Shown: positions 7,926 through 15,382 of the stretch, piece by piece | Layout of the letters: each line of letters begins with the position of its first letter | Numbering within the stretch: position 1 is the stretch's first letter | Assembly: GCF_963931595.1 (NCBI RefSeq) | Contig: NZ_OZ007030.1 | Location: 62,001 to 126,000, forward strand | DNA from: an uncultured Subdoligranulum sp. | GTDB lineage: Bacteria; Bacillota; Clostridia; Oscillospirales; Ruminococcaceae | DNA length: 64,000 nt | Direction of reading: 5' to 3' | Made by a program: the position numbers and the translations under genes | The notes under the pieces: model-generated | Seen by the model: the letters and a program-made list of their open reading frames with translations, nothing else | What the model was told of the DNA's origin: nothing | Databases searched by the model: none

Positions 7926-8057
7926 ATGCACCCGGAATCTCCCCCCACCGCCCCGGTCCGCGGCGCGGCGGCGGGGGGAAGCCCACCCAACACCCTGCGG
8001 GAAAGGAGAATTTTTTGCAAAGCTATCTGGAACAAGCCTTTGGCAAGCACGATGTGA
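7926..8057 (+). CDS. Possible short ORF (43 residues) overlapping the portal start
   Basis: ATG 7926 follows AAAGGAGGG at 8 bases, a good ribosome site. The product (start MHPESPPTAPVRG) is proline- and arginine-rich, lacks recognisable features and overlaps the portal gene by 43 bases in another frame. It could be a leader peptide that couples translation to the portal, or an artefact. Confidence 0.25.
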   Translation: MHPESPPTAPVRGAAAGGSPPNTLRERRIFCKAIWNKPLASTM

Positions 8058-9343
8058 CCTCGGCCAAGATGCGCGGGGCCCTGCGGGAATGGCTGGACCT
8101 CTACTACGGTGCGCCCCGCCCCGGCGAGGACCCCGCCCCGCGGCTGGCCGCCCTCATCGTGGCCAAGCTCTGCCGCACCGTCTTTGCCGAGTACGACACC
8201 CGGCTGGACGGCGGGGCGGACGAGCTGACCCGGGGCAGTCTGACGGCGCTGAACGCCGTGGCCAGACTGGCCATGCAGTATGCCCTCATGGGCGGGGAAT
8301 GCCTGCTCAAACCGGTACTCGCCGGCGGGGCGCTGGACTTCGTGCCCATCCGGCGGGACTGCTATGTGCCCCTGGCCCGGGACGCCCACGGCAATCTGCT
8401 GGCGGTGGGCACCATGGAATGCCACAGCCGGGGCGCCACCCGCTACGCCCTGCTGGAACGCCGGGTGGCCGGGGCGGACGGCCTCACCATCGAGACGCGG
8501 CTCTTTGAGCTCAACGGCCAGGCCCTGGGCCGCTGCGTGCCGCTGGCCACCCTGGACGCCTGCGCCGACCTGGTGCCCCAGCTCTTCCTGCCCGGCGTGC
8601 CGGGGGTGGGGCTGGCCGTGCTGCGCACCCCGCTGGCCAACTGTGTGGACGGCTCCGCCGACGCCGTGAGCATCTACGCCCCGGCGGTGGGACTGCTCCA
8701 CGCCGTGGCCCGCTGCGAGGAACAGCTCAACCGGGAATTCGCCAACGGCGCCTCCCGGGTGTTCGCCTCGGAGGACCTGCTGCGCCCCGACCTCCACGGC
8801 CGCCGCGCCCTCCAGGACGACCTCTTTGTGGGCCTGCCCGACGACCCGTCCAACCTGGGGGTCACGGTGTACAGTCCGGCCCTGCGGGAGGAGAGCTACC
8901 TCGCCCGCAAGCAGGACCTGCTGCGGGGATGCGAGAGCCTCATCGGTCTGCGCCGGGGCATTCTGAGCGAGACCGAGGCGGAGGCCGAGCCCCGCACCGC
9001 CACCGAGATCGCCGCCACCTCGGTGGACTACGACCTGACCATCCGGGACCTGCAGGCCGTCTGGGAAGCTGCCGCCCGGAAGGCGCTGACCATCTGCCAG
9101 GCGCTGGGCGGTCTCTACGGCCTGCGGGCCGCCGACGCCGCCCCCGTCACCCTGACCATCGACTGGGGCGACGGCGTGCTCTACGACCGCAGCCGCGTCT
9201 GGGAGGAGCAGCGCCAGATGGTGGCGGACGGGCTGCTGCGCCCCGAACTGGCCCTGGCCTGGTACTACGGCCTGCCCCATGAGACCGAGGCGGACCTGCG
9301 CCGCATCCGGGACCGCTTTATGCCGAAAGGAGGAACTCTCTGA
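8015..9343 (+). CDS. Phage portal protein (SPP1 gp6-like)
   Basis: Predicted 442-residue portal, the dodecameric ring at the capsid vertex that joins head and tail and normally docks the terminase. TTG 8015 is used as start because AAAGGAG lies 6 bases upstream; the in-frame ATG at 7919 sits directly on its own Shine-Dalgarno. Family hints are the N-terminal MRGALREWLDLYYG, the mid-region KPVLAGGALDFVPIRRD and C-terminal EAEAEPRTATEIAATSVD, typical of phage portals of Firmicutes. It is complete in length. No terminase gene precedes it, which is unusual. Confidence 0.75.
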   Translation: MQSYLEQAFGKHDVTSAKMRGALREWLDLYYGAPRPGEDPAPRLAALIVAKLCRTVFAEYDTRLDGGADELTRGSLTALNAVARLAMQYALMGGECLLKPVLAGGALDFVPIRRDCYVPLARDAHGNLLAVGTMECHSRGATRYALLERRVAGADGLTIETRLFELNGQALGRCVPLATLDACADLVPQLFLPGVPGVGLAVLRTPLANCVDGSADAVSIYAPAVGLLHAVARCEEQLNREFANGASRVFASEDLLRPDLHGRRALQDDLFVGLPDDPSNLGVTVYSPALREESYLARKQDLLRGCESLIGLRRGILSETEAEAEPRTATEIAATSVDYDLTIRDLQAVWEAAARKALTICQALGGLYGLRAADAAPVTLTIDWGDGVLYDRSRVWEEQRQMVADGLLRPELALAWYYGLPHETEADLRRIRDRFMPKGGTL

Positions 9344-9519
9344 TGGAAGAACACAACAACCCCACCCCGGCGCCCTACGCCGCCGGAACCGGCAGCGTGC
9401 CGGTGACCCCCGACCGGGCCGCCTTTGACCGCATGGGCTACCGGGAACGGCTGGCCCTCAAGCGGGAGGACCCTGCGGGCTACGCCGCCCTGCGCCAGAA
9501 CCCCGGCAACGACCGCTGA
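9343..9519 (+). CDS. Small protein between portal and capsid (58 residues), possible scaffold remnant
   Basis: The ATG at 9343 overlaps the portal stop codon (TGATG), and AAAGGAGG lies upstream, so it is translationally coupled. The product is proline-rich at its N-terminus (EEHNNPTPAPYAAG) and charged at its C-terminus (YRERLALKREDPAGYAALRQ). In comparable phages this slot holds a MuF-type minor capsid protein and a DUF4355 scaffold; the C-terminal charged helix could be a scaffold-like capsid-binding tail. Function is not known. Confidence 0.6.
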   Translation: MEEHNNPTPAPYAAGTGSVPVTPDRAAFDRMGYRERLALKREDPAGYAALRQNPGNDR

Positions 9520-9547
9520 CACTCTGCAACAGAAAGGAAACTGATTT

Positions 9548-10405
9548 ATGGCTGATCTGAATACCAAACTCTCCGACCTGATCGACCCCGAAGTCATGGG
9601 CGATATGGTGTCGGCCCGCATCCCCAAAAAGCTGCGGGTGGCCCCCTTTGCCAAGATCGACGATACCCTGGCCGGCGTGCCCGGCGACACCATCACGGTG
9701 CCCGCCTACACCTACATCGGCGACGCCGCCGACGTGGCCGAGGGCGGCGAGGTGGCCATCGAAAAGATGACCACCTCCACCCGCAAGGCCACCATCAAGA
9801 AGGCCATGAAGGGCATCGGCCTCACCGACGAGGCGGTGCTCTCGGGCTACGGCAACCCGGTGGGCGAAGCCAACACCCAGCTGGCCCTGGCCATCGCCGC
9901 CAAGATCGACAACGACTGCATGGACGCCCTGCTCACCGCCAGCCTGACCTACGACGGTTCCCAGAACACCATCAGCTACAACGGCATCGTGGACGCCGTG
10001 GACCTCTTCGAGGAGGAGATGGGCAGCTCCGACAAGGTCATGTTCATCCACCCCAAGCAGGTCACCCAGCTGCGCAAGAGCGCCGACTTCATCAGCGCCG
10101 ACAAGTACCAGCCCGGCGTGGCCCTCACCGGCGAGATCGGCATGATCGCGGGCTGCCGCCTGGTGCCCAGCAAGAAGGTGCCGCTGGCCGAAAGCGTCTA
10201 CACCTGCCCCATCGTCAAGCTGGAGGCCGACCCCGAGGTGGACGACGAGATCCCCGCCCTGACCATCTACCGCAAGCGGGATGTGAACATCGAGACCGAG
10301 CGCAAGCCCAAGACCCGCACCACCGAGATCACCGCCGACGAGTTTTATGTGGCGGTGCTCTCCAACGAAGCCAAGGTGGTGCTGGCCAAGTTCAAGGAAG
10401 CGTAA
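9548..10405 (+). CDS. Major capsid protein, N4-gp56 family
   Basis: Predicted HK97-fold major capsid subunit of 285 residues. Recognised by the N4-gp56 pattern: start ADLNTKLSDLIDPEVMGDMV, the early beta region GVPGDTITVPAYTYIGDA, the repeated charged strand TTSTRKATIKKAMKGIGLTD and C-terminal TEITADEFYVAVLSNEAKVV. This capsid class commonly lacks a delta domain and is not cleaved by a protease, in line with the absence of a protease gene. The ribosome site is AGAAAGGAAA at 6-10 bases. The reading frame is intact and strongly biased in codon use, arguing for maintained function. Confidence 0.85.
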   Translation: MADLNTKLSDLIDPEVMGDMVSARIPKKLRVAPFAKIDDTLAGVPGDTITVPAYTYIGDAADVAEGGEVAIEKMTTSTRKATIKKAMKGIGLTDEAVLSGYGNPVGEANTQLALAIAAKIDNDCMDALLTASLTYDGSQNTISYNGIVDAVDLFEEEMGSSDKVMFIHPKQVTQLRKSADFISADKYQPGVALTGEIGMIAGCRLVPSKKVPLAESVYTCPIVKLEADPEVDDEIPALTIYRKRDVNIETERKPKTRTTEITADEFYVAVLSNEAKVVLAKFKEA

Positions 10406-10417
10406 GGGGGCCTGTGA

Positions 10418-10789
10418 ATGCCCGATTACGCCTACTACCGCGAGACCTACCTGGGGGAGGACATCCCCGAGGAGGCCTTTCCCCGCTGCATCCGGCGGGC
10501 CGCGGCGGAACTGGCCCGGATGCGGGATGTCTACGCCGTGGCGCCCCGCCCCGGTCTCGACCCCTGCGAGGCGGAGGCCATGGCCCTCTGCGCCATCGCC
10601 GATGCGGTCTATGAGTTCGACCAGGAGGACGAGGCCCGGGGGCTGTCCGGCATGACGGTGGGTAGCGTCAGCGAAAGCTACACCGCCCCGCCGGAACTCT
10701 GCGCCACCACCCTGGCCCTGCGGGCCGCCCACTACCGGCACGAGGCCGGGTACTATCTGCAGATCGGGCGGTGGCTGCCCCATGCGTAA
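10418..10789 (+). CDS. Head-tail connector, gp6-like adaptor
   Basis: A 123-residue, mostly helical protein starting PDYAYYRETYLGEDIPE, a common start in phage DNA-packaging/head-tail adaptor proteins (HK97 gp6/SPP1 gp15 type), with a C-terminal ALRAAHYRHEAGYYLQIG. It would sit under the portal ring. The assignment rests on position directly after the capsid gene, size and the N-terminal pattern. It overlaps the next gene by 8 bases. Confidence 0.65.
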   Translation: MPDYAYYRETYLGEDIPEEAFPRCIRRAAAELARMRDVYAVAPRPGLDPCEAEAMALCAIADAVYEFDQEDEARGLSGMTVGSVSESYTAPPELCATTLALRAAHYRHEAGYYLQIGRWLPHA

Positions 10790-11186
10790 ACGCCTGTTCA
10801 GCCAGACCGTCACGGTCTACCACGGCGACGCCGACGCCCTGGGCGTCAAACGCACCGTGCTGCGCGGGGTGTTCTGGCAGCACGGCCGCCGCCGCACCCC
10901 CGACGCCGACGGCACCACCCAGGGGGAGGTGCTCCTTCTGGTGGTGCCCGAGACCGCCGCCCGCTACGGCGTTGACTATACGCTGGAGCCGGGGGACCGC
11001 CTCTGCCCCGGGGAGGGGCCGGAAATTTCCTGGGCCGACTGGGCGGACTTCGTGCCCGGCGCCCGGCGGGATGTGGCGGTCATCCAGTACGTGCTGCCCA
11101 TGTACCGCGGGGCGGAACTCCACCATCTGGAGGCCGGCACCTGGTGGACCGGCAGCGGCACCGGCGCCCACAGCCTGACCAACTGA
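10782..11186 (+). CDS. Head closure / minor capsid protein
   Basis: A 134-residue beta-rich protein (start MRKRLFSQTVTVYHGDAD) in the slot of the SPP1 gp16-like head-closure protein. It starts at ATG 10782 inside the end of the adaptor gene. Motifs such as TLEPGDRLCPGEG and VIQYVLPMYRG suggest a small beta barrel. Identification is by synteny, fold guess and size, not by a unique motif. Confidence 0.55.
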   Translation: MRKRLFSQTVTVYHGDADALGVKRTVLRGVFWQHGRRRTPDADGTTQGEVLLLVVPETAARYGVDYTLEPGDRLCPGEGPEISWADWADFVPGARRDVAVIQYVLPMYRGAELHHLEAGTWWTGSGTGAHSLTN

Positions 11187-11195
11187 GGAGGAACC

Positions 11196-11651
11196 ATGAA
11201 CGAATCTGTTTTGCCGGCGCTGCGGGACTTTCTGGCCGGTGCTCCCGCCCTGTCCGACCTGACGCTGCGGGTGGAGGACGCCGGCCCGGCCCCCGGCACC
11301 TGCGGGCTGTGGCCCCGGGGCGTGACGGTGCTCATCCGCAGGGAAAACCTGCTGGGGGGCGTCAGTCTGCGCTGCCGGGCGGAATTTTTGCTGCGCCTCT
11401 GCCTGCCGCTGCCCCCCGGGGATGACGCCCGGGCGGTGCGCAACGCCGGGCGGCTGCTGGCCCTGCAGAGCTGGGTGGCCGCGAAAAGCGCCGCCCACGC
11501 CCTGCCCGCCTTCGGCAGCGGTCTGCCCGAAGGGGAGACGCTGCGCGCCCAGGACGGCCGCCTGGAGACCGCCGACGCCGGCGGCACCGCCCGCTACACC
11601 ATCCGCCTGCTGGCGGAGTACACCGAAGTTTACAAGGAGGATACCCCATGA
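11196..11651 (+). CDS. Probable tail terminator / head-tail joining protein
   Basis: A 151-residue protein (start MNESVLPALRDFLAGAPAL) following AGGAGGAA. The alpha/beta composition and placement between head closure and tail tube fit a tail terminator (lambda gpU/SPP1 gp17 role), which caps the tail tube and joins it to the head. Its stop overlaps the tail-tube start (ATGA), implying coupled synthesis. No family-specific motif was recognised. Confidence 0.5.
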   Translation: MNESVLPALRDFLAGAPALSDLTLRVEDAGPAPGTCGLWPRGVTVLIRRENLLGGVSLRCRAEFLLRLCLPLPPGDDARAVRNAGRLLALQSWVAAKSAAHALPAFGSGLPEGETLRAQDGRLETADAGGTARYTIRLLAEYTEVYKEDTP

Positions 11652-12121
11652 AGATCCAACGCAAATACATGGCGCACTACCTGAACGCGGCGTTCAGTGA
11701 CCCCGAGGCCAGCTACGTCCGGCTGGGCCGGGACCTGGAGGAATACGCCCCCGAGCTCAGCGCCAATGTGGAGAAAAAGTCCAACATCCTGGGCGAGACC
11801 AGCATCGTCATCGACAGCTACCAGAAGCAGGGCGAAGTTTCCCCCTACTACGCCGAGGAGGGCGACCCGCTGTTTGAAAAGCTGCAGGCCATCCTGGACG
11901 GCGACCTGGTGCTGGACGACCTGAAGACCGACATGGTGGAGGTCAAGCTCTGGGGCGACGAGGACGGCGCCTACCCCGCCGTGAAGGAGGAGTGCTACAT
12001 CGAGATCGTCAGCTACGGCGGCGACACCACCGGCTACCAGATCCCCTTCAATGTGCACTACACCGGCGTCAAGACCAAGGGCACCTTTGACCCGTCCACC
12101 GGGACCTTTACGGCGGCGTAA
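11648..12121 (+). CDS. Major tail tube protein
   Basis: A 157-residue protein placed just before the tail chaperone gene and followed by a hairpin with a T-rich run, the usual context of the abundantly made tail tube subunit. It begins MKIQRKYMAHYLNAAF and contains acidic beta strands (VEVKLWGDEDGAYPAV, GYQIPFNVHYTGVKTKGTF) ending in the KGTFDPSTGTFTAA C-terminus typical of Gram-positive phage tube proteins. No sheath gene precedes it, so the tail is of siphovirus type. Confidence 0.7.
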   Translation: MKIQRKYMAHYLNAAFSDPEASYVRLGRDLEEYAPELSANVEKKSNILGETSIVIDSYQKQGEVSPYYAEEGDPLFEKLQAILDGDLVLDDLKTDMVEVKLWGDEDGAYPAVKEECYIEIVSYGGDTTGYQIPFNVHYTGVKTKGTFDPSTGTFTAA

Positions 12122-12175
12122 CGCACGGGAACAACAGCCCGGGACCTGACCCGGCCCGGACGGGAAAACGTCTGT

Positions 12176-12208
12176 GCGGGGGCGGCTGCGGCCGTCCCCG
12201 CTTCTTTT
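12176..12208 (+). terminator. Hairpin/partial terminator after the tail tube gene
   Basis: A stem GCGGGG(G)CGGC / GCCG(T)CCCCGC with loop TGCG is followed by TTCTTTT. Such a site lowers read-through into the less needed downstream tail genes. Confidence 0.7.
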
Positions 12209-12225
12209 GTAAGAAAGGAAGGCCC

Positions 12226-12678
12226 ATGAAACAACTGACCATTGATACCGGTGTGGAGGAATTCTCGGTCAACGGGCGGGGCGTGCTGCGCTTCAACCCC
12301 GCCGACCCCAACCTCTACCACCGGTTTTTTGATGCGGGCAAGACCCTCTCGGCCCTGGACAAAGAGCTGGAGGAGAAGGCCGCCGCCCTGCCGGAAGGCG
12401 ACGCCGGCACCGAGGCGGGGCTGGCCCTGCTGGCCGACTACGACGGCCGCATCAAGGCGCTGCTCACCGATATCTTCGGCGCCGAAAACGACTTTGACAA
12501 GGTGCTGGGCGGGGTGAACCTGGCCGGGGTGGGCGCCAACGGCAAGCGGGTGGTGCAGAACCTGCTGGAAGCGCTGACCCCCATCCTGCAGGAGGGCGCC
12601 CGGCGGCACCTGGAAGCCACCGCCGACACCGCCGTGGCCGGGGCGGAGGCAGCCCGCGCCGCCCGGGGCACGGCATGA
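12226..12678 (+). CDS. Tail assembly chaperone (DUF6673-like)
   Basis: A 150-residue protein starting MKQLTIDTGVEEFSVNGRGV, with NPADPNLYHRFFDAG and a helical middle, in the position of the lambda gpG-type tail assembly chaperone between tube and tape measure. It binds the tape measure protein during tail assembly in related phages. The C-terminus is alanine-rich. It overlaps the next gene by 4 bases; whether a frameshift joins the two, as in lambda gpG-T, was not resolved. Confidence 0.65.
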   Translation: MKQLTIDTGVEEFSVNGRGVLRFNPADPNLYHRFFDAGKTLSALDKELEEKAAALPEGDAGTEAGLALLADYDGRIKALLTDIFGAENDFDKVLGGVNLAGVGANGKRVVQNLLEALTPILQEGARRHLEATADTAVAGAEAARAARGTA

Positions 12679-13250
12679 CCGGGTCCTGGGGCCTGCCCAC
12701 GCAGGCGGTCATCGAGGACCGGGTCTACGAGATCCACACCGATTTCCGGGACATTCTGGAGCTGCTGCGCTGGCTGGACGGCAACGCCGACCCCACCCTG
12801 GACCGGGGCGAGCGGTGGTATGTGGCCATGCGGCTGTTCTACCCCGACTTCGCCGCCATGCCCCGGCAGGACTGGCCCGCCGCCACCCGGTTCCTGACCG
12901 AGTTCCTGGCGGCGGGGCGGCCCGAACCCGCCGCCGGCACGCCCCGCCTCATGGACTGGCAGCAGGACGCGCCCCTCATCGCCGCGGGCATCAGCCGGGT
13001 GGCGGGGCAGGATGTGCGGGCGCTGCCCTACCTGCACTGGTGGAGCTTTCTCGGCTGGTTCGACGCCATCGGCGAGGGCACCTTCGCCACGGTGGTGGCC
13101 ATCCGGGACAAGCTGCGCCGGGGCAAGAAGCTGGAGCCCTGGGAACTGGATTTCTACCGCACCCACCGCGCCGCCGTGGACCTGCGCCCCGCCCCCGACC
13201 CGGCGGCCGACGCCGAAAAGCAGCGGCTGCTGGCGCGGCTGGGCGCCTGA
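12675..13250 (+). CDS. Phage Gp15-family protein (tail chaperone partner)
   Basis: A 191-residue protein of the bacteriophage Gp15 family. Key regions are VIEDRVYEIHTDFRDIL at the N-terminus, the ERWYVAMRLFYPDFAAMP segment, RLMDWQQDAPLIAAGISR, and the tryptophan-rich LPYLHWWSFLGWFDAIGEG near residue 120. In Gram-positive siphophages this gene follows the gpG-like chaperone and precedes the tape measure, in the role of the second tail-assembly chaperone. Start ATG 12675 overlaps the previous stop. Confidence 0.8.
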   Translation: MTGSWGLPTQAVIEDRVYEIHTDFRDILELLRWLDGNADPTLDRGERWYVAMRLFYPDFAAMPRQDWPAATRFLTEFLAAGRPEPAAGTPRLMDWQQDAPLIAAGISRVAGQDVRALPYLHWWSFLGWFDAIGEGTFATVVAIRDKLRRGKKLEPWELDFYRTHRAAVDLRPAPDPAADAEKQRLLARLGA

Positions 13251-13273
13251 CACCCCCGAAAGGAGGAACCTGA

Positions 13274-15001
13274 TTGGCACAAACCATTACCTTTGACGAG
13301 GTATCCGGGCTGGCGGCGTCGGGGAGCAGCGTGGAGCGCGCCCTGGACAAGATCGCCGCCGCCCTCACCGGGCTGGGGGACGCGGGCGCCGAAGCCCGCA
13401 GCGTGGTGGACAGTCTGCGCAAAAGCCTGCAGGCCACCGCCGCCCAGGCCGGCAAGAGCGCCCGGAGCCTGGCCAAATTCGATGAGATCAACCGCCTGGC
13501 CGCCCCCGAGAGCGAGAAAGCATCCTCGTCCAGATCGAGCGGCAGCAAAAGCGGCGGCAGCAAGGGCGGCAGCGGCAAATCCGGCACCGACGCGGCCGCC
13601 GAGGCCGCGGGGCAGCCGGTGAACCTGTGGCAGGGGGTGCTGCAGTCTCTGCGGGACCTGTGGGCCCGGTTCTGGGCCTATTTGCAGAGCTACTACGCCC
13701 CCGCCATCGCCGCCTGGCAGGCCGCCTGGAGCCAGATGTCCGCCGTGGCCGCCGCCATCTGGGAGCCGCTGCGCAATGCGGCCCTCTCCCTCTGGAACGG
13801 CACCCTGGTGCCGCTGGCCCAGTACCTGGCCACCGTCTTTCTGCCCGGGGTGGTGAACAGCTTCTCGGAGGCCTTCGGCCCCATCGTCAGCGGCGCCATC
13901 TCCACCGCCATCACCCTGCTGGGGGAAGCCTTCCAGGGGATGGCTTCCCTGGTGAACCAGGCCAGCGCCACCATCATCCAGCCCGCCCTGGCCGTGCTGC
14001 TCACCGTCTGGCAGGGCCTCATGACCGGCATCCAGAACGCCTGGACCGCCTACGGCCAGCCCCTTCTGGACGGCGTGGCCGAGGCCTTCCGCAACCTGGC
14101 GGGCATCTTCCAGACCCTCTGGGCCACCGTGATCCAGCCGCTGCTGGCCGGCCTGGTGGCCACCCTGGGCGTCCTCTGGACCGACACTCTTGACCCCCTG
14201 TGGCAGCAGCTCACCCTGGCCCTGGGAGCGGTGGGCAACCTGGTGCTCACCCTCTGGAACACCATCCTGGCGCCCCTCATCAACTGGCTGGTCAGCGTGC
14301 TGGGGCCCATCTTCACCCAGGTGTTTTCCGCCGTGGTCACCGCCGTCACCACCGCCATGAACATGGCGGGCGGCGCCATCACCGGCCTGCTGGCCATCCT
14401 GCGGGGACTGGCCGACTTCATCTCCAACGTGCTCCAGGGCCGCTGGAGCGATGCCTGGAACGCCATGGCCACCACGGTCATCACCGTGTGGGATACCATC
14501 ACCTCCACCATCGCCCACGCCGTGGACGGTGTGCTCACCGTACTGCAGCACCTGATCTGGGCCATGCAGGCCTTCGCCGATGGGGTCAACGGTGTGGTGC
14601 GCGGCGTGGGCAGCATGGCGTCGGGGGCGCTCTCCGCCGCCGGACAGTGGATCACCGGACGCAGCGCCGCACCCCAGCTGGCCTACGCCCGGGCGGTGCC
14701 GGTGCCGGCCCTGGCCTCCGGCGCGGTCATCCCGCCCAACCGGGCCTTCCTGGCGCTGCTGGGCGACCAGCGCAGCGGCACCAACGTGGAGGCACCCCTG
14801 GCCACCATCCAGCAGGCGGTGGCGGAGGTGATGACGGATGTCCAGGCCGGCCAGATGGCGGGCTTTGAGACGCTGGCCGCCCTGCTGCAGAACCTGCTGG
14901 CAGCGGTGGACGGCATCCAGCTCACCGACGAGATGGTGGGCCGGGCCGCCGTGCGGTGGACCCGCCGCAGCCAGCTGCAGCAAGGAGGTGTGACGGTATG
15001 A
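13274..15001 (+). CDS. Tail tape measure protein
   Basis: The 575-residue product is the scaffold that sets tail length. It starts at TTG 13274 behind AAAGGAGGAA. The N-terminal third is helical with a Ser/Gly/Lys-rich linker near residues 75-105 (SSSRSSGSKSGGSKGG); the middle consists of tryptophan-spaced hydrophobic repeats (LWARFWAYLQSYY, AWQAAWSQMSAVAAAIW, LVLTLWNTILAPLINWL) typical of tape measure membrane segments. At roughly 1.5 angstrom per residue it would give a tail of about 85 nm, which is an inference. It overlaps the next gene by 4 bases. Confidence 0.85.
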   Translation: MAQTITFDEVSGLAASGSSVERALDKIAAALTGLGDAGAEARSVVDSLRKSLQATAAQAGKSARSLAKFDEINRLAAPESEKASSSRSSGSKSGGSKGGSGKSGTDAAAEAAGQPVNLWQGVLQSLRDLWARFWAYLQSYYAPAIAAWQAAWSQMSAVAAAIWEPLRNAALSLWNGTLVPLAQYLATVFLPGVVNSFSEAFGPIVSGAISTAITLLGEAFQGMASLVNQASATIIQPALAVLLTVWQGLMTGIQNAWTAYGQPLLDGVAEAFRNLAGIFQTLWATVIQPLLAGLVATLGVLWTDTLDPLWQQLTLALGAVGNLVLTLWNTILAPLINWLVSVLGPIFTQVFSAVVTAVTTAMNMAGGAITGLLAILRGLADFISNVLQGRWSDAWNAMATTVITVWDTITSTIAHAVDGVLTVLQHLIWAMQAFADGVNGVVRGVGSMASGALSAAGQWITGRSAAPQLAYARAVPVPALASGAVIPPNRAFLALLGDQRSGTNVEAPLATIQQAVAEVMTDVQAGQMAGFETLAALLQNLLAAVDGIQLTDEMVGRAAVRWTRRSQLQQGGVTV

Positions 15002-15369
15002 CGCTGACCCCTTTGTTCCAGATCGACGGCAAGCCTTTGTATGCGCCGGATGCCGATGTGAGCCCCAGCTACGCGGATCTCGATTCCAGCGATTCCGGCC
15101 GGGACGCCAGCGGCGTCATGCACCGGGAGGTGGTGCGGGAGAAGGTGGCCACCTGGCCCTTCTCCTACGCGGCCCTCACCGACGCCGAGTACGCCTACCT
15201 GGTGGGGCTGTTTGCCGGCAAGGCCACCTTTGCCTTCACCCATCCCCGGGCGGGCTCCTCCACCGGGACGGTGACCACCACCTGCTACTGCAGCAACTAC
15301 AGCATCGCCTGGCGCAGCGCCCGGGACGGCACCTGGCGCAACCTGAAATTCAACATCATCGAGTGCTGA
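14998..15369 (+). CDS. DUF6711-like distal tail component
   Basis: A 123-residue protein (start MTLTPLFQIDGKPLYAPDAD) that overlaps the tape measure stop by 4 bases. The tryptophan and tyrosine-rich body (VATWPFSYAALTDAEYAYLV, YSIAWRSARDGTWRNLKFN) and the position after the tape measure match DUF6711 proteins of Firmicute prophages, likely part of the distal tail plate. The function is inferred from synteny. Confidence 0.6.
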   Translation: MTLTPLFQIDGKPLYAPDADVSPSYADLDSSDSGRDASGVMHREVVREKVATWPFSYAALTDAEYAYLVGLFAGKATFAFTHPRAGSSTGTVTTTCYCSNYSIAWRSARDGTWRNLKFNIIEC

Positions 15370-15382
15370 GGAGGGACGGACC

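Noticed and set aside
13500..13610. A tandem DNA repeat in the tape measure gene.
   Set aside because: It is only a Ser/Gly/Lys linker encoded by similar codons, without a regular repeat unit.
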